Source: Ectocarpus siliculosus
Lineage: Eukaryota > Sar > Phaeophyceae > Ectocarpales > Ectocarpaceae
Assembly: GCA_000310025.1 (NCBI GenBank)
Contig: FN648725.1
Span: 30,899-54,338, forward strand
Direction of reading: 5' to 3'
Length of the DNA stretch: 23,440 bases
Both the position numbers and the translations under genes were made by a program. This document shows positions 10,001 through 19,694 of this stretch, in pieces. Positions within the stretch are counted from its first letter, which is position 1. Every line of letters starts with the position of its first letter. The notes under the pieces were generated by a model, which saw only the letters and a program-made list of their open reading frames with translations, ran no database searches and was not told where the DNA came from.

Positions 10001-11759
10001 GCGTCGTTGGTGTTACTGCTGTTTCTGCTGCTGATGACGTTGTGGTGCTGGCGAGATACGTTTGGCGCGGGAGGGGCGTTTTGTTAGCAGACGGTTGGGA
10101 TCGAAGGCGAGGGGATCGTCCTCCAGATCATGCTCGACCCTGAGATGTAGGCCCTCCTACGTGACGTTTCTAGGACGAGCGCAAAGTGCGCGTGAAGCAT
10201 GACATCGGTACGCTGATCTTTGGTGCGAGTCAGTCGCTTAACCCCGTTGGCCCTAAGTTCCGTTTCGGCGTCGATTTTTTTTCCCACCGCCGAAAGAAAA
10301 AGAGACAGAAACACAGCAAACGAGAGTAGTGTACTTCTGTAGACACAACAGCTACATGCGGGCAGGGTGGTGGCCACAGACAGAATTATAGGAGGGGTGA
10401 TGGGTGGTCACGCTGCGGCCGGTAGGGCAGGTGACCTTTGTAGACCTTGACATGATCAGTCGTCTGGCTACCTCAACTACTCTGTTTTCAGTATACACCG
10501 ATAATGATCAGTCAAATGACCAGTGAAGGGCCATAGCTGGTATTACTCCTGTACTTCTCTGTCCCCCCCCTCATGTGAGCCCTGCGAGCTCACTAGAGCT
10601 CCGGTTTTTTCCCACAAGCACCCCAGGACACCAGCACACACCTACTGTAGATAGGTATCGGGAAGCGGGGCAAAATACGCGCAATGCGCAAAATGCGAAT
10701 GCCAAACTTGATCTCTCTACATATTATTTGACAGCGACACACATCACAGCACCACGCATACCCTCGTCCGAACCTACACAGCCACTGATCCAAAGAGCGG
10801 AGGGCTCCAACAATAGGGGTATTCCAAGCCCAGCCGGAGCCAGGATATCGCGGTATGCTGCATCAATCATTTCACAGTCGTACGTCATTCCAAAGATCCA
10901 GCAGTCATGGTGTCAGCTGCTACACTACACAACAGCGGCAGTGTAGACGAGTCAAACAAAATAGCATAGACGACATGTACATGCACATCATAGCTCCACA
11001 CATGCCCTCGCCCGAACGTAGGAAACCGCTACGTAGATATAGGTTTTACCCGCTGGGACTGACGCCTTTTCAGTGGTCAGCCCGTTATACGCGGCCGATG
11101 CAATAATTAACTACACCCCTACGGAATTCCCAACACCGGGCGTGGAGGGCTACAGAGGGCGGGAACTCCATGGCTTGCCACCCCACCCGCATTTGCCAAT
11201 GATCAATCAATGATCAGTCAGTACACCTGTAGGCCCAAAAGGGTTAAGCGTTGGTCAGAGCGGCGCACGAATAGATGCCCACGTGCATACCTTGAGTTGG
11301 CCGCGCTTTGGTGGTTGCTTGCAGAAACTCCTAGGTAGAAATGCTGGGGTGGTGAAGGGATCACAGCCGCCCACCAGACTCCCAATGCCCCATCCGGGAA
11401 AAACGGGAGGGAGGTACATGTGTGAATGGACGGGCCGAGGCGAGTCGCCTAAGGCTACTGGGTTGGTCTGAATGATGTCGTGTGTGCGTGTTGAATACTT
11501 GGAACCTGTGTCCGTTGTCTACCTTCTTTTTCACTCAATTCAATGCAATCATCACGCGGCGTTCCCTTTTTATTCCTGCTTTTGTCACTTAAGGCACTTG
11601 GGGCACGTTTTCCGTGGAGAGGGGTTTGGCAACCCGGAACCAAACGAGCGGCACTGCGTGAACTCGGTCTCGCTGGCTTTCATCCCGGAAGGCAAAACGG
11701 ACGGCCCCGACGCTGTGGAGTGCACCTATACGGGACGGGTTTTCGGCGGGACTGCATGA
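7093..11759 (+). CDS. msrB: Peptide-methionine (R)-S-oxide reductase MsrB, five exons, probably plastid-targeted, first exon missing
   Basis: MsrB reduces methionine-R-sulfoxide in proteins, using thioredoxin as reductant. The exons are 7093-7183, 8605-8718, 9415-9508, 9849-9996 and 11594-11759. All introns are GT-AG and every phase agrees. The core shows [16 protein letters not shown] (family usual: GTE), GTYVCAGC (first zinc CxxC, split by an intron; codons 9502 and 9851), [25 protein letters not shown] (second CxxC, codons 9980 and 9989) and RHCVNSVSL. The catalytic Cys codon is 11655-11657. The likely resolving Cys is in GCGW, about 54 residues earlier, as in classical MsrB. The 203 visible residues end with an unusual tail of about 25 residues. 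Exon 7093 begins in phase 2 with [10 protein letters not shown], a heterokont plastid-targeting cleavage motif, followed by a Ser/Thr/Arg-rich region without acidic residues. The preceding signal-peptide exon was not found. The acceptor at 8604 is weak; the ATG at 8599 is an alternative start. Confidence 0.92.
8425..8585. repeat. CAA/ACC-rich low-complexity tract in an msrB intron
   Basis: An imperfect A- and C-only triplet tract (CAACAA, ACCACC, ACGACG mixtures) with almost no T on the plus strand. It lies in the intron 7184-8604, just before the exon starting WKPPATS. Translated it would be Thr-, Asn- or His-rich depending on frame; I regard all three as shadows of the repeat. Confidence 0.7.
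10741..11021. repeat. Direct duplication inside the last msrB intron
   Basis: ACATCACAGCACCACGCATA and the bases after it (10741-10774) recur in diverged form at 10985-11018, about 80 percent identical over 34 nt, both ending in CCGAAC. AATGATCAGTCA also occurs at about 10502 and 11209. This suggests that the 1,597-nt intron 9997-11593 hosts an old repeat or small element, but I cannot define its ends. Confidence 0.4.
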
Positions 11760-12240
11760 ATTTAGATTTGACGGTCACCAAGCGTGTGACAGGTGGACGG
11801 ACAAGGAAGCACGAGTATTGTGTGCTGTTCACACTGTGCCTCTCTCTGTGCCTCTCTCGAGCTCTCGTGCTAAGAAATAGAGTAGCCAGCTGTACTGACT
11901 GGAACAGATGCAACCCTGCTACGAGACCCCTTACAAGTACCAGACCGTACTCGAGGAATTTCTCACGACGCGCAACTATGTAGCTGCTTCGAACGACGTC
12001 TTGCATGATTTCTCTACGGTAGACCTAAGTGATGGATTGCCGCCTCCAATCCGCGAACGGCATAGTAATCGCGGCGGGCTCACGCACCCACCCTGCCTGC
12101 TGTTGCTCTGTGTGAAAAGTCCTTACGCTACGACGCCACTGCTGATGGGCGTCCCATGGACCGTCAATGAGTGCCCTTCATCTAATGTAGTGTACTGCTG
12201 AACAATATGTGCTTTGCAAGGGGCATTCAAACGGCTAAAA
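11760..12240. other. Downstream flank of msrB, possible 3' UTR
   Basis: A plus-strand frame from 11908 to 12201 (97 residues, from an ATG) lies here. It has no recognised domain and sits where a long 3' UTR would be. I see no other feature. Confidence 0.35.
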
Positions 12241-12440
12241 ACCTTAACGCTAACCCCAACCCCAAGCTCACACGATACGTGCTAGGTTGGCGCGGGGGTT
12301 AAACTAGGTTGATGTGCCGGTGGCTAAGTTGTGGGTTGATGTGCGCGGTGGCCAAGTTCTAGGTTGATATGCGCGGTGTGGCGATGTTCTAGCTTGAAGT
12401 GCCTACAGTCGGCAGTTCATGGGCAGTTCATGGGCAGGCC
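12241..12440. repeat. CTAGGTTGATGTGC tandem-like repeat, copy 2
   Basis: Four or five diverged units of about 26-30 bp, built around CTAGGTTGATGTGCGCGGTGG, lie at 12279-12400. They are followed by CCTACAGT and a short direct repeat GGGCAGTTCAT (12410-12431). The units share words with the 6455-6660 repeat, so both are probably members of one dispersed family. Confidence 0.55.
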
Positions 12441-12614
12441 ATGGGCTGCCCACGGGCGGACGCTATGGATTCATTGCTACTCGATCTTGGACTCTTTTCC
12501 CAAGCTTGGGTCTCAGACCAATTCTTATGGAAGGTCTGCAGTTGCTGAGATTTGGGTTTGTAGTGCGGCTGACAGAACATACCGACCCCTAAGGTGCTGT
12601 TATTTGCCGGAAAC

Positions 12615-12713
12615 GCGATTTGAAATCGTATATACCCCGAAATCGCTCTGCCCGCTACGATTTGGAGCCCAAATCGCCCAAATCGTAGCGGGAATTTTTC
12701 CCTACGATTTGGG
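12615..12713. repeat. Inverted-repeat cluster with a perfect 15-bp hairpin
   Basis: CCCGCTACGATTTGG (12651-12665) pairs perfectly with CCAAATCGTAGCGGG (12678-12692) across a 12-nt loop. Further partial copies flank it: CGATTTGAAATCG near 12616, GAAATCGC near 12639 and CCCTACGATTTGGG near 12700. The dense reuse of CGATTTGG in both orientations suggests the remnant of a foldback or MITE-like element. Confidence 0.65.
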
Positions 12714-13194
12714 TTTGAGGCCGTCGTGCAGGCGTTGTTGCGCGCGCACGGCACCGATAGCACGATTGCACCACACCCGTGCACCGCCGTGCACTCGTGT
12801 GCGCGATGTGTATCGTGTTGATGATGAACAGATCAGATGTTGGACGTGTGCGTGTGTGTGTGTTAACTCTCTGCTGGGATAATGTGGAGAGCATTTGGTG
12901 GAGAAGCAGACGACACACCCTTTCTCAAAGGCAAAAAGGGCACAGCATTGTATGTAGTAGATCCATGGTATCGCTGCTGCTGCATGCTCTCATTTACAAT
13001 TATACAACAAACGGCCGTTGCCTATATTTTTGCTTGTGTTGAGGGTTGTGCTAATTGACACAGAGAGAGCAGGGGTAGTTGGTCAGGTTTGTGTGTGTAT
13101 CGCTCCCGATCCTACGGCGGCGTAGGTAGTAGCCGCGCTGTTTTGATGTCTGTCGCAGTCGTGTGTCGTGTGTGGTGTTCGAAAGGAACCAACT

Positions 13195-13238
13195 GTCAGA
13201 TGGTGGTCTGTCAACCGTCAGTTGGTGGTCTGTCGATT
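13195..13238. repeat. 22-bp tandem duplication
   Basis: Two adjacent 22-nt units with 18 of 22 positions identical, both containing TGGTGGTCTGTC. The outer ends CCAACTG (13189-13195) and CAGTTGG (13219-13225) are also inverted copies of each other. No coding role is evident. Confidence 0.6.
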
Positions 13239-15201
13239 CAAAGCCACTTTTCTGACCGTAAGGGTTGGTCTCAAGAATCGCAGCTGCTCTCTCGATACCG
13301 TGGAACTTCGAATTTCGAATTTCCACTTGATTCTGTGGTTTCCAGCCAAAATGCAGACCTTCAAAAAGAATTGGCCTCAGTCGATCAAATATTCTCCTCC
13401 TGTGGAATTTTCATTAGCATCGCCCACCCCTTGCCCGACCGGTCTCAAAAGCCGATCTCAGCCCACACTGCGAACCTCGGAGGACTTCCTCTAGTTCTGT
13501 ATAGCTGAGACGATTTCAAGACTTCTCACTGTTGTTTGAGCAGCTATCGCTTGCTGTGGCGTGAGAACCGGTTTCTGCATTATTGATGCGGTGGAGCAAG
13601 TTGACTTGTGGTCGAGGGTCCTTTTTCCTGAAACGCTCATCATCATCAATGTCCACACCGTGTGTGTCATCATGCAGCGCCCGTTGTGCTCCCGCTGCTG
13701 CTGCACAATGCTTCTAGCTAGCGTGTTGTGCTTGTTAGGGAATCCGCACGTGAACCACAAGCTCTGTGTAGCCGAGATGCTTGCACGACCCCTCCGACGG
13801 GAATGGGTGAGCTACAAGGCGGCAGCAGGCAGCTACGTCGGTTGTTGTTGCGTTTTTTCGACTGCGAACAACAACGAACCGCGGGATCACAGATTGAGTT
13901 TTTTCGTCCGAGAGACCTAACCCCAACAAGCTCAAACTGAACACCCGCCATGCAGCGCGTGTTCTCCTTCTTCTGCTGCTGCTGCAGCCGCCATAGAGTC
14001 TGTTGTGTGTCGTGCTTGCTGTCTAGCGGGACTACGTATGACGGGTGCATGCGTGTATTTCTTACTGTCTGAAGGAAGGAGGTGGGGCATGATGACTACT
14101 GCTGACTGCTCCTCCTGTAGATCATCAATAGGCGGGTGATGCGCTCTATGAGCAAAGACGAGAGCGAGGGCTGCGTAGGATGTGCGTGCAAGGTCTGATG
14201 GCTCTTTGTTCGGCGTGGTGTCGGCGTGCGTGCTGGTATCTACAACATACATATATATGCATCACAGCATCGCGCTCATCTGCCGCCCATTCGCTCTTCT
14301 TTTTTCGGAGCATCTCGGGAGACTCCGTTTCATTCTTTTTATTTTTTTTATTTTCTGAATATGACCCAACGAATCCATCTCTATCTAGGAAAAGAGTCTT
14401 GAGATATATTAGCAATGAATTCATAGCGAGCGTCAGAGAAAGCTACATTTCCACGGTTTCCCGAGCAGCACACAGCGATATCTCCCCAGGGCCTGTGGGT
14501 AACAGGCTCAACAAGACAGTTTGGTAGCCGTTTTGTGCATCTATCTGTCTATCTGTCTGTATGTTGTGCTGAGAAGGTGCAGAAAAGGAAGGTGTTGGGT
14601 AGTTGGTTCGTCGGGTGTGCTATCGGTGGCACCCTTGTGGTGCAGGCGGAGCTGTATGCATAGATACGTCGATGGCATGTGTGGGTTTACGATGATTACA
14701 AGGGATGTTGCCTCCGTAAGATACTACGCAGGTATTCTAGTACAGGTCATTTCGTGTTGGTGGGCTTATCAGTAAGCGCTTGCTCGTGTTGTTGTTATGT
14801 TGGGAGTGTGGCGTCAGAGACGACGATCAACAACAACCTCAACAGCGGATATAATATGTATGTAGGTGTGATTTGGAATGTTTGCGGGCATTACAGCAGT
14901 ACATACTTTCCAGCTGGTACTCCCTGTGTCCTCTTGTTGTCCTCAGTTGTGGTCGTGTAGTTGTGTCATCCCACTCACAGCATGTGTCGTAGGGGAACGT
15001 TGACAGGTGAACAGCAGCAGTGGGTTGGGCATGTGCATGTGGGGCTTGTACGACTTGTGCTGGCGTCCATTACCGACCAGACAAAATACACGTTTTTGTA
15101 CACACCTGTCTGTGTGGCCGGAAACTTTGAACTCCGGAGTCAGCGACAAGCAGCAGAAGGAGCACGCAGAGCTGTTTCTACCTCTGTATAATCCGTCCTC
15201 C
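13239..15201. other. Gene-poor spacer with weak minus-strand exon candidates
   Basis: Two minus-strand frames look more protein-like than their surroundings. One is 14252-13932, containing AALALVFAHRAHHPPIDD and a short Ala run. The other is the end of the frame at 13760-13491, closing with VLTPQQAIAAQTTVRSLEIV before a stop. No donor and acceptor pair of plausible intron length and matching phase joins them, and neither is recognised. The remainder shows nothing I can name. Confidence 0.3.
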
Positions 15202-15411
15202 TCAAGTCCTATCGGAGATGTTTATGTATTGCACAACGGCTGGATCATCCGCAAATAAATGCCGACTAGCTCCGAAAACCAAGAGAGGTGGAAGGAGTAG
15301 CTCAAACGAATGACTTCGTGTGTGCTCCTCAGTTGCACTTGGCTGGTTCTTTGAAGGGTAGATTGCTGGTTCAGCGGAATTTGGCGGCGTATCCAATTTG
15401 CCGTCGGTCAC
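15202..15411 (-). CDS. Possible terminal exon of an unknown minus-strand gene
   Basis: On the minus strand a pyrimidine-rich tract (15443-15420 region) ends in AAACAG at 15412. It is followed by 69 codons and a stop (15411-15202, phase 0) beginning VTDGKLDTPPNSAEP and containing FELLLPPLLVFGASR. The acceptor is reasonable and the frame reads like protein, but no upstream exon could be joined to it and no domain is recognised. It may be a chance open frame. Confidence 0.22.
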   Translation of the reverse strand: MTDGKLDTPPNSAEPAIYPSKNQPSATEEHTRSHSFELLLPPLLVFGASRHLFADDPAVVQYINISDRT

Positions 15412-15720
15412 CTGTTTACAGGGAAATGTTGAAGGCAAAGAAAGTGCTCATCAATGTTGTCATCCTATTGGCAAGGGACACGTTTCATTTTCAGTGTTCC
15501 CCTTGCGTTTTTTTTTTTCTTGACGGCTGGGGTCCTACGAGTCGAGCGAAGCCAGCGGCGGGCCCCCTCCCCGTCGCTCTGCTGGAACAGAGAAGTGCCA
15601 GGGAATGGAGAGCAAAAAACGGTTTTGAAATCAGGCTCGATTTGAGCGAGATAGCAGTCAAAAACAGGGCACAAAAAGGAGAAAAAAAAGAAGCGTCAAC
15701 CCAAACGCCTCTTCGTATTT

Positions 15721-15775
15721 TTTCGCGCTTCGCGCGAAATTAATATAGCATCGCCCGCAGAGGAGTTCTGCGGGC
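15721..15775. repeat. Two adjacent perfect hairpins
   Basis: TTTCGCGC (15721-15728) pairs with GCGCGAAA (15732-15739) over a 3-nt loop. Thirteen bases later GCCCGCAG (15753-15760) pairs with CTGCGGGC (15768-15775) over 7 nt. A third GC hairpin lies near 15988-16007. None is near a recognised gene end. Confidence 0.6.
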
Positions 15776-16069
15776 CGGTCCCAGTTTGTTCATCTTCCGG
15801 ACGGAACTAACTATGCATAGAAGTAAGTACAATTAACGAAGTTGATTTTTCGTAGATCTGAACTCTGAATCCAAGTGATTTGAACGCTGCTCTCTCGTGC
15901 GCCTAGAGCACTTTTTGGGCGCCTTCGAGCCCCACGGGGCGCATTTCTTCCGGATTTTTCGACAGCCTGCTTCCGCTGCGCCGCGCGGGGTTTTCCCGCG
16001 CGCTGAGAGGAGGGCGCGAGGCCGAGCTATGGTACAATAATAATAGTAGATACTGTGTAGTTACGTGTA

Positions 16070-16094
16070 CCGTAGGTTGCATAAGATACCACAC
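16070..16094 (+). repeat. Left terminal inverted repeat
   Basis: CCGTAGGTTGCATAAGATA, then C, then CACAC. It matches the reverse complement of 20423-20447 at 24 of 25 positions. TA precedes it. Confidence 0.93.
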
Positions 16095-16145
16095 CCGTGT
16101 GATAATATTTTCGGGAGGACGAAAGTTATCACACGGGTGTGGTAT
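16086..16145. repeat. 20-bp perfect subterminal palindrome
   Basis: ATACCACACCCGTGTGATAA (16086-16105) is repeated perfectly in inverted orientation at 16126-16145 with a 20-nt spacer. A related arrangement lies inside the right end (about 20317-20385), with one arm less well preserved. The arms overlap the terminal repeat, so the left end can fold into a long hairpin. Confidence 0.9.
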
Positions 16146-16195
16146 TCTGTAGGGGGTGTGATATCTTATGTCACCCGTGTGATAAGGTGTACTCA

Positions 16196-16520
16196 CAGAG
16201 TCTCACCAAAAGGGGGTGTGATAACAAGGGGGTGTGATAACAAGGGGGTGTGATACCGTCGCCCGTGTGATGAAGCGCGCTCACAGGACCCGGCATACAG
16301 GGGGTGTGATAACAAGGGGGTGTGATAACTTCGCCCGTGTGATGATACGCGCTCACAGGACCCGGCCTGACGGGGGGGTGATAATGTCGCCCGTGTGGTT
16401 GCAGTGCGCCCACAAGACCCTACCTACGGGGGTGTGACAATAATGTCGCTCGAGTGATGCGGTGCGCTTACAGGAGGCACCCACGTACAAAGGGCGTCAA
16501 GGGGTGTAAAACAGGTGTGA
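16196..16520. repeat. Subterminal array of GTGTGATA-containing units
   Basis: About four degenerate units of 55-100 bp, each with one to three GGGGGTGTGATAAC words, then TCGCCCGTGTGATG, then GCGCTCACAGGACCC. Similar words recur at 20255-20425 inside the right end. Regular motif clusters near both termini are typical of transposase binding sites in other DNA transposons; that role here is inference. The repeated G5 runs could also favour G-quadruplex formation. Confidence 0.8.
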
Positions 16521-16909
16521 TAGCTAGGATGGCTCACACCACTACATCACGTACATGCTTTCCCACGTGCATTTTCGCAGTATCCTTTGGAAATTCTTCG
16601 CATAGGTACACAACGAAGACGTAGAACCGATACCTCATAGCGGTTGTGCCAATCAATGTTGTGTGCGACAAAACGACAGCACACAGGTATCTGGACGACG
16701 CAACCACTTGCAAGACTTGCGTTCACCACTCAAGCTGGAACCACATAGGACGCAAGCAAGTGCCAGCTACATATCAACCAAAGCTAGAAACCAAGAGGAC
16801 AAGCGACTACCGAAACATATGAAACTCAGGATAAATTGGCTCGAATAGCAGCTTTGGTTGACTTGACCATGGCATGCAACTACGGTAGGTAGATACCAGA
16901 CAAGACACC

Positions 16910-19103
16910 TCAGTCTATGCAAACAACGTCCGCCCCCGGCAAGTCTGCCATGACCTCAACCTCCGAGTCATCGTTGCCTTCGCATTCTCCCGAGCTGTCA
17001 TCGTCGTCGATTTTCAACACCTCCAACAAGTCGGCCATCGTCTCCCCCTCCTCCGATGGGCCAGCCTCCTCCACGCCGGCAGCGGCCGCGTCGACGTCTG
17101 CACGAAGTGGTTTCCCTTGGGCGTCGGAGTTGAGCTCCTTGTTGGCCCACGCCTCGTCCTCAGATCCATCGAAGGCAAGGGTCATGCCAGCCTTCCTCCA
17201 GCTCGAACGGATGCTCTCAGGGTCCACTTCATCCCACGTTTTCTTCACCCACTGCGCGAGCAATCCCCTCGATGGGGGATCCGGGTAGCCGCGGTCGTTG
17301 CGCACGGCGTCGGTGGAGGCCATGTGGTCATCGTAGAGCCTGGACATGTTGGACTTGAACAGCTTGTTCATTAGTCCATCGCAAGGCTGGATCTTGGGCG
17401 TTAGGCCTCCGGGGACAAAAAACAGCGTCGTGTTGGACTTGTCCATCGCTTCCTTGCACAGGGCTGTCTTGTGCACGGTGTAATCGTCCCACGATAGCAG
17501 CGTGTCCGGCTGACGGTAGTTGCCCAGGACCCCCTCGCGACCCGGGCGCCGGTTCCACACTTGGGGGAGCCAAACATCCCTGAAGACGCGCTGCGTGTGC
17601 CACGCCTTGTCGTCCACGGCGTACACAACGCTCTGAGGGTATACTATCCCCTTCTTGTCCTTGCCCACCTTGAACTCTCGTTCGATGCTGTTGGCAGCGG
17701 GGGTTTTGCCCGGCGCCGTAGGCTTACCCTTGAAGATGAGCAGCGGCGGGAGTTTGCCGCCCTTCATGTTTGCTGCAATCACGGCAGTGATCCGCAACTT
17801 TTCCTTTCCACCGGTTTTGATGGCCACTTCTTTCTGACCGGTGTGCTGCGAACGACAAAAATAAAAAAGCAAAAAGCAATAGAGAAAGCAGAGGCGACGA
17901 AAAAAGTCGATTTTGTAGATGAGAATGACAGCTCTTCACGCACAAAGTAACGCATGGGTTTTGCAGTACAGCGATGATGGATGCGAATGGTAAGAAACTT
18001 CTGACCCGGCATAAGCACAATACCAACGTCGTCTAGCCTTACTGGCTGGACACTGAGTAGGTACGGCAAAAAATATTGCATTACAATGCCCACTGTTTGC
18101 ACGGAATGCCAAGAAACGACCAGACAGGCACATGACTCGAAGCAACACTATTGAACTCACCGCCACGGTCGACGTGCCAGCGGGCTCCATCCACACAGCA
18201 GTTTCATCCATGCTGTAGCTCTGCTCCTCCTTGAACAACAGAGGTGGCTTCGAAGGCGCACTGCTCGTTGCCCCCGCCATGCTCCGTCCTCCCCCACCGT
18301 CGATTCCTCCGTGACGAAGTGCCCTCCATTCCTTGACGGCTTTCATGGCAATCGCAGGCCACCCGGAAGGGAGTTTCTGGCCTTGCCTGGCAACCGCCCG
18401 GAATGACAACCGGTTCTTCCTAAGGAACCTCCTGCACCAGCGAGTCTGCTTGTTGCCGTACTTTCTAATGCCCTCCAGGTCGTTCGCTGCAGGCCTCGGG
18501 CCGAACCAAAGCGAGTTGATCGATACCGCCTTGTTCTTGATCATCCTTGTAGAGACGCGGGCAGAGATGGCTTCCGAACGAACATCGTTGATCCAGTCGA
18601 GAAGTTCGAGCTCGGCCTCAGCGTTTGACCTAACCCTCCCCGTGATGAACGACTTCACGCTCCGGGCTTTTTTCTTGCGTTTGGTCCCGAGCTGGTCTGC
18701 CTGTTCCAGCTGCTTCTCGTACTTTGTTCTGTCTTTTATCCACGCAGAGAGTGTGATCTTCTCGGGAATCCCAAGCACTCGTTGCGCATACGACACACCG
18801 ATGGTTCCATTAGGCCCCTGCGCCCCCGGGCTTTGCATGGTCGCGTACTTAATGGCGTTTACTTTGAATTCCAAATCGTACCGTTTGCGTTTCTGGCCAC
18901 CACCAAACTTAATAGGGAAGTTTGGTGGCTCCAATTCCAGCGGCTCTCTTTTCCTCTTGCCCTTGCCCTTGCCCTCGGCCGGCGTGCCGTAGAGACGCCC
19001 ACCGAAACCATCTGTCCACTCCTCTGACTCTCCAGGAAACATGGCGTCGCCGACGGGCGCCGCTGCGTCTGCTGTCGTCGGTGCTTCAGGCAGGTGCACG
19101 TTC
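16910..19103 (-). CDS. Pogo/Tigger-type DDE transposase (one clear intron)
   Basis: The product cuts and inserts the element that surrounds it. Exons are 19103-18161 and 17845-16910 (TGA). The intron 18160-17846 begins GTGAGT, ends TTCGCAG and keeps phase 0. From the ATG at 19042 the protein has 605 residues. An N-terminal psq/CENP-B-like helix-turn-helix spans about 50-110 ([13 protein letters not shown], then [20 protein letters not shown]). A second CENPB-type DNA-binding domain spans about 145-220 ([15 protein letters not shown]). The DDE superfamily domain holds D279 (SMDETAVW), D414 ([10 protein letters not shown]) and D450 (IQPCDG), giving DD35D. The tail from about 560 is acidic. Lys-rich runs at 25-33 and 121-126 could be nuclear localisation signals. 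A TTTTCAG acceptor directly before 19103 suggests that an upstream exon joins in phase 2, so the real start may lie further right. Confidence 0.9.
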
Positions 19104-19694
19104 CTGAAAAGCGCATGAGTTCGAGGAAGCAACAAATCATGTAGCATACGTGTCGTTAAGTGCAGTATCTGTAACAATGCGCTCGCTCCAACGACCATCA
19201 GGCAAACGTACCAAAAATACGATGGCTAGCGGATAGCTCTGACAACGGCCACCAGGTTGAGAGTCATGGCGTCCACGCTTGCAAGGTACAGAGGGTGAGC
19301 AGCTGACGGCACCTATTTCGTATCTCACACAAACAGGCACGAACTGCTGTCGAGGTTATGTTTACATATTTGCACGTGTTGGGTACGGGTTTCGCAGTCT
19401 GCCTACCGAAACATCACAAACACAAAAAACGGTATGCGGAAACGTGTCGTGTGTGTGAAAAACACAATCCAGCAAACATTTCGCCCACACCAGAATATTT
19501 GAACTACATGTAAATGTAGTGTGTACATGCCAATGTACAGTGAGGCGAGCGCGACGACACGTCAAAATCACATTATTTTTTCGATCTGGTTATCGATCAG
19601 GCAATCAGGCGTGGCATGTTCTTTGGTTTGCTTGAGCCATGAGAATCCTCACAAACACCCATGTGCTGCAAACTGCAAGACGCTCTGCGCACAC

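Noticed and set aside
11908-12201. 97-residue plus-strand frame after msrB
   Set aside because: It sits where the msrB 3' UTR is expected; no domain or second line of evidence.
12241-12275. CTAACCCCAACCCC considered as interstitial telomeric repeat
   Set aside because: Only two irregular units; too short to support.
12364-12882. 172-residue plus-strand open frame
   Set aside because: It is built from the repeat and hairpin cluster at 12.3-12.7 kb.
16196-16520. Regular repeats considered as a CRISPR array
   Set aside because: Units are degenerate, of uneven length and without unique spacers, and they lie inside a transposon end of a eukaryotic genome.
18333-18992. 219-residue plus-strand frame
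   Set aside because: Antisense shadow of the transposase exon, which has clear domains on the minus strand.
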